Shown here: positions 1 through 5,203 of the stretch, in pieces | How positions within the stretch are numbered: the stretch's first letter is position 1 | Layout: each line of letters opens with the position of its first letter | NCBI GenBank assembly: GCA_021789565.1 | Contig: JAJYJL010000730.1 | Location: 1-5,203, forward strand | Source: Acidobacteriota bacterium | Lineage (GTDB): Bacteria; Acidobacteriota; Terriglobia; UBA7540 | Direction: 5' to 3' | Length of the DNA: 5,203 nucleotides | Position numbers and translations under genes: made by a program | Notes under the pieces: model-generated | Seen by the model: only the letters and a program-made list of their open reading frames with translations | The model's database searches: none | Told to the model about the DNA's origin: nothing

Positions 1-141
1 AACGCCAACGGCGCGATTATCTGGCAAATGCCGCTGACGCCGGCGAGTCCTATGCTTGAGGTTGCGCGTTCATTCGGGGCGGGCGGTTCGGCGCCAGTGG
101 CAGGACGCTGCGGGACGTTTCTCCACCAGCCCGGCTACTAA
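1..141 (+). CDS. C-terminal fragment of an unidentified upstream protein
   Basis: Frame 1 is open from the left edge to a TAA at 139-141, giving 46 residues that begin NANGAIIWQMPL and end in FLHQPGY. The gene's start lies outside the window. Over the first 20 codons the third position is G or C in about 15 cases, the bias expected of coding DNA here, which favours this frame. After about base 60 the bias weakens and the peptide becomes rich in Gly, Ala and Pro, as a disordered tail might be. I do not recognise the family. The competing reading is frame 3, which ends at a TGA at 57-59 with the helix-like tail RRDYLANAADAGESYA; if that is right, the gap to the next gene is about 158 bases. The choice between the two is not secure. 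Confidence 0.4.
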   Translation, partial: NANGAIIWQMPLTPASPMLEVARSFGAGGSAPVAGRCGTFLHQPGY

Positions 142-205
142 ATTCTGCGGCACGTTTAGCAACGAGCAGGAGAGTCTGATACCCTGTGCTGCTTAACAGG
201 ACATT

Positions 206-211
206 GGAGGG
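206..211 (+). promoter_or_regulatory. Ribosome binding site deciding a GTG start
   Basis: GGAGGG lies six bases (AATATC) upstream of the GTG at 218. The match to the anti-Shine-Dalgarno sequence and the spacing are both good. The GTG it selects places a twin-arginine motif at residues 3-7, so two independent signals agree on this start. Confidence 0.8.
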
Positions 212-217
212 AATATC

Positions 218-2155
218 GTGATTTCCAGGCGAGACTTCAGCGGCCGGTTGTTGACCTTCGCGGCGGCCGCCATTCTTGGCGAGAATCGCATTTGTGCCGC
301 AGCCGGACCGCAATCCGATTTTAAGCCAGTGCCTCCGGACCTGCCCCTTCCATCAACCTCTACGGCAACCGTCGAGTGGACCCGTGAGGCGCGGGTCCTT
401 CAACCGTGGGGCAAAACGCAGTACTTGGCATTTGCGAACGTCGGAGATCGGGCTGAAAGGCTAAAGGACCGTTTCGGTTTCAATGTCCTGATGGCGATGC
501 CCGTTCCGGCCCACAACGCAATCACTCCGCCCGAATATCACTTGACGGAAGAACAGTTCCGCGAGGCCATCAGCGCTTTCCGTCACGCGGGCTATAAGCT
601 GATGCTCTATTGCAGCATCATGCATTGCGGCCATGCTCCCCAATGGCAATTCGGCAGCATTGAAACTGAACATCCCGATTGGTCAGAGATCGATGCCGAT
701 GGCAACGCCGTCACAGAATACGGCCACGCATGGATCTGCCCCAATTCGCCAGGCCTCGAGTACACGCTGCATTACACCGAGGACCTGGTAAAGACCTATC
801 ATCCCGACGCCATCATGCTGGATGATAATGGGTATTACCACACGAAGGAAGGCGGCTGGTCGTGTTTCTGCCGTTACTGCCAGAAGGGTTTCCGCGAATA
901 TGTAGTAAATCGGTGCGGCGAGCGTTGGCTTGAGAGCCAACTCAGGCTGAAGCCCGACGACATTAAAATACCCACACAGAAAGGGCCTCTGTACGCGCTC
1001 TGGCTCTGCTTCCGTAACCGGACCTGGGCGCATGCCGATGAGGTGTTCCGCAAAGCCTTGCGTGAACTGGATCCCTCCATCGTGTTTTTCGCCAACACGT
1101 TGTTTGATTACAATCAGGCAGAACAATCCTCGGACCTCCAGTATGACCATGAAGACGTTGTCTTCTCCGAATCGCATTATTCTGATTCCTGGTATATGTC
1201 CGAAAAGATGCTTTACGGTCAGGCCATCGCTGCGGGCGAGCGCCCTCTCTGGAACTATGTTGCCACCTTTGATGACTCCGAATATAGTCGGCTTCGTCCG
1301 CCGGACATATCCCTGCCGATGGTTGCAGCCTCGCTGGCTCATCGTGGGCTGCCTTGGATTGTCTATTACGGATTTCACCAGGCCGCCAACGAGTCCACGC
1401 TCCAGGGCATGGCCGCCATGCTCTCCTGGTATGCTGCGCACCCAGGGTATTTCACCGGAGAAGTCTGGACCCCAGTGGTAACTCTGGTTTCGCCCCAGTC
1501 CAGAAACGTTCTCGACCAGCCGCTGTTTCCGTCGAATGCGTCATTCCTGTTGCAGCGGGGTGTACCGCTGGCCATGCTTCGCGAAGAGCATATTTCATCC
1601 CGTACATTGGCATCCGCCCAGGTGATTACTGCGGAAACCTGCGGAGTAATGCCACCAGGGGCTGCAGGTGCGCTGGCGGCGTGGGTGAAAGCCGGAGGCA
1701 AGCTGATTGCCCAGGATGAAGTTGGAGCATACGATGGAACGGGCCGCAGACGGCCGCGTTCACCGTTGTGGGAAAGCCTGGGCTTTGAACAGGCCCCTCA
1801 GGGTGGGGCGAGAGTGGGCCAGGGACGGGTGTTTGTGGTGAAGTCTGAAGAGATCGGACCGGTCGCCCTTGCGCAATCCGGGCCCTTGACCTTTGACGTG
1901 CCGGCAACCAAAGTCGAAGTCGTAGTGTACCGTCAGCAGCGGCGGACACAGCTCCATGTGCTTCGGCACAAAGTGTTCCATGGACCGGTTCAAATCGCCA
2001 CGCCAGCGGCACTCGACGCAACAGCCGGAGTTGCCCGTTGGCACCAGCCCGGACGGAGCGCTTGGGCAACCTTGCCGTTGAAGCAGAACGGGCACCGTCT
2101 TCAAATCACTTTGCCCGAGGTACCACCGTATAGTGTTATTGAACTCGGTGACTGA
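218..2155 (+). CDS. Tat-exported glycoside hydrolase-like protein, GH42/GHL6-related
   Basis: This 645-residue protein probably acts on a glycan in the periplasm or outside the cell. Residues 1-29 form a twin-arginine signal: SRRDF at 3-7, then a hydrophobic stretch LLTFAAAAIL, with likely cleavage after AAA at 27-29. No lipobox is present. Residues about 55-410 read as a TIM barrel of the hypothetical glycosyl hydrolase (GHL6-like) and GH42 type: HPDW at 152-155, CPNSP at 174-178, PDAIMLDDN at 196-204, CFCRYC at 216-221, VVFSESH at 314-320, and a late barrel strand WIVYYGFH at 380-387. Residues about 418-525 resemble the GH42 trimerisation domain, with AAWVKAGGKLIAQDE near 487-501. Residues about 535-645 look like a beta-rich tail containing LHVLRH. 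D202, D203 and E318 are candidate catalytic residues, but the GH42 Asn-Glu pair is not seen. It lies upstream of the symporter on the same strand. Exact family and substrate are unknown; an inactive or non-hydrolytic role is possible. Confidence 0.85.
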   Translation: MISRRDFSGRLLTFAAAAILGENRICAAAGPQSDFKPVPPDLPLPSTSTATVEWTREARVLQPWGKTQYLAFANVGDRAERLKDRFGFNVLMAMPVPAHNAITPPEYHLTEEQFREAISAFRHAGYKLMLYCSIMHCGHAPQWQFGSIETEHPDWSEIDADGNAVTEYGHAWICPNSPGLEYTLHYTEDLVKTYHPDAIMLDDNGYYHTKEGGWSCFCRYCQKGFREYVVNRCGERWLESQLRLKPDDIKIPTQKGPLYALWLCFRNRTWAHADEVFRKALRELDPSIVFFANTLFDYNQAEQSSDLQYDHEDVVFSESHYSDSWYMSEKMLYGQAIAAGERPLWNYVATFDDSEYSRLRPPDISLPMVAASLAHRGLPWIVYYGFHQAANESTLQGMAAMLSWYAAHPGYFTGEVWTPVVTLVSPQSRNVLDQPLFPSNASFLLQRGVPLAMLREEHISSRTLASAQVITAETCGVMPPGAAGALAAWVKAGGKLIAQDEVGAYDGTGRRRPRSPLWESLGFEQAPQGGARVGQGRVFVVKSEEIGPVALAQSGPLTFDVPATKVEVVVYRQQRRTQLHVLRHKVFHGPVQIATPAALDATAGVARWHQPGRSAWATLPLKQNGHRLQITLPEVPPYSVIELGD

Positions 2156-2385
2156 TGCCGCCGCGTATTCACCTCCACAAGCGGGCGCTGGTGCGCACGC
2201 AATTCTTACTTGAGGTTTTTCGAACGGGTTCCGAAGATCCCAAAATGACTGGCACAATCCGGGTTGGGAAAGGTTGCAGCAGGAAGCTGCCGAGGCATTC
2301 GGAGGCAATGGCCGGATTTCGCAAGGTTGTTTACATCACAAGACTGTCGGGACGAATTCCGCTTCACCAGGCGCTGATTTCATGA
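2155..2385 (+). CDS. Doubtful 76-residue ORF bridging two genes
   Basis: The gap between the glycosidase-like gene and the symporter is open in one frame along its whole length. The frame starts with an ATG at 2155-2157 that shares one base with the upstream stop (TGATG), and it ends with a TGA at 2383-2385 that overlaps the symporter ATG (ATGA). Such junctions are typical of translational coupling. The peptide (starts MPPRIHLHKRALV, ends PLHQALIS) is basic, has no recognisable domain, signal or membrane segment, and its third-position GC is only about 57 percent, so chance is a serious alternative. No clear Shine-Dalgarno sequence precedes its start, though coupling would not need one. If it is not a gene, this 226-base stretch is an intergenic leader in which I see no convincing promoter or terminator. 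Confidence 0.2.
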   Translation: MPPRIHLHKRALVRTQFLLEVFRTGSEDPKMTGTIRVGKGCSRKLPRHSEAMAGFRKVVYITRLSGRIPLHQALIS

Positions 2386-4100
2386 GCAATTTGCATCTCA
2401 CCACACCGGACTACCTCGTGATCGGCGGGTACTTCCTGATTGTCTTGTGGGTCGGGTTCTATTTTCGGAAGATGCTGATGGGTGCAAGGGACTACTTTGC
2501 TGGCGCGCATCAGGTACCCTGGTGGCTGGCCGGAATTTCGCATTACATGTCGAGCTTCAGCGCTTTTTCTTTTGTCGCTTATGCGCAGATGGGTTACACC
2601 TACGGATGGGTGGCCATCACGCTTTTCTGGGTGTCTGTTCCTGCGTGCATCCTGGGAGGCGCCGTGTTTGCGCAGCGATGGCGACGGGCCCGGATCATCA
2701 CGCCGGTCCAGTTCCTCGAGTCGCGTTTCAGCCCCTTCATTCGGCAACTTTTTGCCTGGGCGGGAATCCCCGTTAAGATATTCGACGACGCGCTGAAGGT
2801 TTTTGCCACAGGTCTCTTCCTGGCGTTGAGCATCGGAATCAGCCTGCCCGCGGCCATCGGTTTTTGCGGGGTCGTCATGGTTGCGTACACATATCTTGGA
2901 GGCTTGTGGGCGCTGATCGTGACGGACTTCGTTCAGTTCCTGATGAAAATCCTGGCGATGCTTCTGCTGCTTCCCCTGACCCTGCTGGCGTTTGGAAGCT
3001 GGAGATCCGTTTTCCATGGTTATCCGGAACACTTCTTTCGGCCGAGCGGCGGGCCGTATGGATGGATTTACATCGTCGGCTTTGCGGTGCTGATCGCCAT
3101 CAGTTACAACAGCACTTGGGCGCTTGCGCAGAAATACTACTCCGTCCCGACGGAGCGCGATGCCTCAAAAGCAGCCTATACTGCAGCCGCATTGAATTTT
3201 CTTGGCGCTCCCCTGATGATCTTGCCGGCAGTGTTTGGCCGCAAGCTGCTTCCAGACCTCATCGCCCAGCACAGGACGGCCGACGCCTACGTACTGCTGG
3301 TATTGAAATTCCTCCCGGTAGGCATGGTTGGGATCATCGTTGCCGCGATGTTTTCCGCGACGATGGCCACCGTCAGCGCGGACTTCAACGCCATCGCAAG
3401 CGTTTTGACGCAGGATGTTTACCACCGCCTGATCAACCCGGCCGCGAGGGAGCGTACGCTGGTGACTATCGGTAGACTCAATACGTTGATTCTGGGCGTG
3501 CTTACGGTAGGCTTGAGTCTTTGGATTGCCTTCAGCCATCACCAATCCCTCTTTCATCTTATGGTCACCGTTTTCGGGCTCTTTATTGCACCAACTTTTC
3601 TGCCCTTGCTGGCGGGGTTGACGATCCGCAGGATTACCTGGCGGGGGGCACTTGCCGGATTCATCGCCGGCCTGTTCACCGGCGTTTTCACGCTGGCGCT
3701 TAAGACATGGTATCTGCCGCACATCAACAGCTTTTCGGTCGAGTGGACAAATTACACCTTCGAAGGAATTTCCATTCTTCTCAATACAGCGGTGACCATT
3801 CTGGCAATGTGGGCGGGCAGCGTCTGGTGGCCGGTGAATCCCGAGGAGCGTGCCCGGATCGACGACTTCTTCCGGAACCTCGACCGGCCGATCACCAGCG
3901 AGGACGTTCCAGAAAAACGTACGATCTCTCCGGGCCCGGCCATCGCATGGTCCACAATCGGCGTGGCCGTTCTCTTGATCGTTGCCGGAATATGGTCGGA
4001 ACTGGCCGTTGCCCGTTCGATTGATCTGGCCGTGGGCGCCGTTCTGGGGTTGGTAGGGGTTGTATTGCAGAGGAAATACAGGGCGGCAAGAAGCAATTGA
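2382..4100 (+). CDS. Sodium:solute symporter (SSS) family transporter
   Basis: This is a 572-residue inner-membrane permease of the SSS family (LeuT fold), expected to import a sugar, glycoside or other small solute with Na+. The start is placed at the ATG at 2382, giving MSNLHLTTPDYLVIGGYF, where the first helix begins at about residue 11 as is usual in the family. Roughly 13 to 15 hydrophobic segments follow, including about 11-28, 46-66, 75-97, 177-204, 226-249, 263-286, 302-341, 365-385, 391-412, 423-442, 461-485, 521-540 and 546-563. Family signatures are the loop YLGGLWALIVTDFVQF at 171-186 and the segment ATVSADFN...LTQDVY at 329-347, which aligns with the Na+-site helix of PutP and vSGLT. 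A charged loop at 487-512 separates the last two helices. The Shine-Dalgarno is weak (AGG ten bases upstream), and the ATG overlaps the end of a doubtful small ORF. Its position between two exported carbohydrate-related proteins suggests it imports their product; the substrate cannot be read from the sequence. Confidence 0.93.
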   Translation: MSNLHLTTPDYLVIGGYFLIVLWVGFYFRKMLMGARDYFAGAHQVPWWLAGISHYMSSFSAFSFVAYAQMGYTYGWVAITLFWVSVPACILGGAVFAQRWRRARIITPVQFLESRFSPFIRQLFAWAGIPVKIFDDALKVFATGLFLALSIGISLPAAIGFCGVVMVAYTYLGGLWALIVTDFVQFLMKILAMLLLLPLTLLAFGSWRSVFHGYPEHFFRPSGGPYGWIYIVGFAVLIAISYNSTWALAQKYYSVPTERDASKAAYTAAALNFLGAPLMILPAVFGRKLLPDLIAQHRTADAYVLLVLKFLPVGMVGIIVAAMFSATMATVSADFNAIASVLTQDVYHRLINPAARERTLVTIGRLNTLILGVLTVGLSLWIAFSHHQSLFHLMVTVFGLFIAPTFLPLLAGLTIRRITWRGALAGFIAGLFTGVFTLALKTWYLPHINSFSVEWTNYTFEGISILLNTAVTILAMWAGSVWWPVNPEERARIDDFFRNLDRPITSEDVPEKRTISPGPAIAWSTIGVAVLLIVAGIWSELAVARSIDLAVGAVLGLVGVVLQRKYRAARSN

Positions 4101-4175
4101 AAGCGAGTCCTTCACGCATCTTGGGCCTGAGGGCCGCGGACACTTGGCCGCGAACGATGGTATTCATCGAGTGGC

Positions 4176-4184
4176 AGGAAGGAG
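4176..4184 (+). promoter_or_regulatory. Ribosome binding site of the DUF4861 gene
   Basis: AGGAAGGAG ends six bases (AATCGG) before the ATG at 4191. It is a strong purine-rich site and fixes the start of a gene whose first residues form a Sec signal peptide. Confidence 0.8.
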
Positions 4185-4190
4185 AATCGG

Positions 4191-5203
4191 ATGCTGAAAA
4201 ACATCTCGCTTTGGTTGGCGTTTGCGCTGGCGCAGGCCGGGCTGTGCAATGCTGCGCCGCCGGCGGGAGACTGGGTTTTGCCGAATTTCGCCCAGCGTCT
4301 TGACGTGACGGTCACCAATCCTGGCAGCACCCCGGCGGATACTCTGGTTACCCTTCCGGTTGCGGGCCTGCAGAAGGTGGCGTTGGGTTTCCCGGGCAGC
4401 CTTGCCATCGCGGTTGTCAAAAACAAGCTGGGAAGTAAGTATCCGGTGACGGTGATCCCGTCGCAGGCGGACGACCTTGACGGCGACGGCGTGACGGATG
4501 AGTTCGAGTTTCCGATTGTGTTGAAACCGCATGAATCCAAGCAAGTGGAGATTTATTTTTCGAAGACGCTGCACGGAAAGGTTGTTTATCCGCGAGCAGT
4601 CCATGCTTCGCACATCTACGGGTACAACCATCAGACGGCAGCATTGGAATCGAAGATCATCGGTTACCGCACATACGGTGGTTTTTTCCTGGATATTGAA
4701 GGCCGCGTCGCCGGCCGCGAGGGACTCTACAACGACCTGAACGGGTACCTGGCGGCTCATGAGAATTTCGCAGTGGGCAAGGATGTCCTTCACATTGGTG
4801 ATACGCTTGGATTAGGCGGCATTTTCCTTGAACGGGAGGGTACGATTTACCGCCCACCCATGAATATGCCAGACTATGCGCACAAGCCGTCGGCCGAGGA
4901 TGTTCCGCATTACCGGGTGGTAGCGGATGGGCCACTCCGGGCCATCATTGAGGCGACTCTCGACCATTGGAAGGTTGGCACCGATGAGGTTGCCGTGCGA
5001 GCGCGGTACAGCATTGATTCGGGAAAGGCGTTTGTGCGCTGCCGGGTCCGGATCACTCCCGTAAGAATGCGCAAAGGAAACGTGTATCAAGTGGGTGCGG
5101 GAATCCGCGAACTACCGCAGGAAAAGACCGGCAAAGAATCCGGCTTGCTAATGCTGAGTGGTGAACAGCGGCCCCATACCGGCCGGGTGGCATTGGCGCT
5201 ATA
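4191..5203 (+). CDS. DUF4861 family secreted protein, 3' end outside the window
   Basis: The reading frame is open from ATG 4191 to the right edge, 337 complete codons plus two bases, with no stop. Residues 1-21 form a Sec signal peptide (MLKNISLWLAFALAQ, then AGLCNA with cleavage near 21/22); C19 is preceded by AGL, which is not a good lipobox. The mature part fits DUF4861: an N-terminal beta domain with NP at 43-44, an Asp-rich loop DLDGDGVTDEF at 95-105 resembling a calcium-binding loop, and the core ALESKIIGYRTYGGFFLDI at 151-169 and GKDVLHIGDTLGLGGIFL at 196-213. From memory, DUF4861 proteins often occur beside, or fused to, GH88/GH105 unsaturated uronyl hydrolases in polysaccharide loci, but their own activity is not established to my knowledge. 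The gene follows the symporter after 90 bases in the same direction and may share its transcript. The assignment rests on remembered family motifs. Confidence 0.85.
   Translation, partial: MLKNISLWLAFALAQAGLCNAAPPAGDWVLPNFAQRLDVTVTNPGSTPADTLVTLPVAGLQKVALGFPGSLAIAVVKNKLGSKYPVTVIPSQADDLDGDGVTDEFEFPIVLKPHESKQVEIYFSKTLHGKVVYPRAVHASHIYGYNHQTAALESKIIGYRTYGGFFLDIEGRVAGREGLYNDLNGYLAAHENFAVGKDVLHIGDTLGLGGIFLEREGTIYRPPMNMPDYAHKPSAEDVPHYRVVADGPLRAIIEATLDHWKVGTDEVAVRARYSIDSGKAFVRCRVRITPVRMRKGNVYQVGAGIRELPQEKTGKESGLLMLSGEQRPHTGRVALAL

Noticed and set aside
3..59. Frame 3 tail ending RRDYLANAADAGESYA at a TGA as the true end of the upstream gene
   Set aside because: It looks protein-like, but its third-position GC is lower than that of frame 1 in the same bases. 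It is kept as an alternative in the entry for 1-141, not as a separate feature.
142..205. Possible promoter before the Tat protein gene
   Set aside because: No pair of -35 and -10 boxes with a sensible spacing could be found, and promoter consensus is uncertain in the likely phylum.
2218..2235. Hairpin-like TTCGAAC...GTTCCGAA as a terminator after the glycosidase-like gene
   Set aside because: The stem is short with a bulge and a very small loop. The T run precedes the stem, and no T run follows on either strand.
2238..2269. Inverted repeat TCCCAA / TTGGGA with a 20-base loop
   Set aside because: Six-base arms with a long loop are easily found by chance, and there is no sign of an operator or terminator context.
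2274..2381. An upstream TTG at 2274 that would extend the symporter by 36 residues
   Set aside because: The extension is polar, has no match to the family's usual N-terminus, and the purine-rich stretch before the TTG has no workable spacing. The ATG at 2382 gives the normal SSS start.
3165..4115. Long minus-strand frame opposite the symporter, and similar ones at 683-1441 and 2364-3032
   Set aside because: They lie entirely or mostly antisense to well-supported genes. Their peptides are rich in Arg, Gly, Pro and His with no domain, as expected from mirrored GC-rich codons.
4101..4175. GGCC-rich stretch with repeated GGCCGCG between the symporter and DUF4861 genes
   Set aside because: The repeats are short and direct rather than forming a stable stem, and no T run follows. 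No terminator or regulatory site is supported.

Overview
The window looks like part of a carbohydrate-utilisation cluster from a free-living Gram-negative bacterium. All genes lie on the + strand, GC is moderately high with G/C-rich third codon positions, and two of the three main products carry export signals. The mix of a Tat-exported glycosidase-like protein, a sodium:solute symporter and a DUF4861 protein, with no SusC/SusD pair, suggests Acidobacteriota or a similar soil phylum (Verrucomicrobiota or Planctomycetota are possible). The phylum is an inference from gene style only; no rRNA or marker gene is present.

Layout: positions 1-141 probably hold the C-terminal tail of an unidentified upstream gene. 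Positions 218-2155 encode a 645-residue secreted protein with a twin-arginine signal, a TIM-barrel glycoside-hydrolase-like domain, a trimerisation-like middle domain and a small C-terminal domain. It keeps what looks like the four-cysteine zinc site of GH42 beta-galactosidases but not the usual Asn-Glu catalytic pair. A 226-base gap follows, containing a doubtful 76-codon frame that touches both neighbours. Positions 2382-4100 encode a 572-residue SSS-family symporter. After a 90-base gap, a DUF4861 protein with a Sec signal starts at 4191 and runs off the right edge (337 complete codons, no stop).

Proposed working model (inference): the Tat protein and the DUF4861 protein act outside the cytoplasm on a plant- or microbe-derived glycan, perhaps one containing uronic acid, and the symporter imports a released sugar or glycoside using a sodium gradient. 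The substrate cannot be read from the sequence. I saw no RNA gene, mobile element, CRISPR array, convincing promoter or intrinsic terminator.
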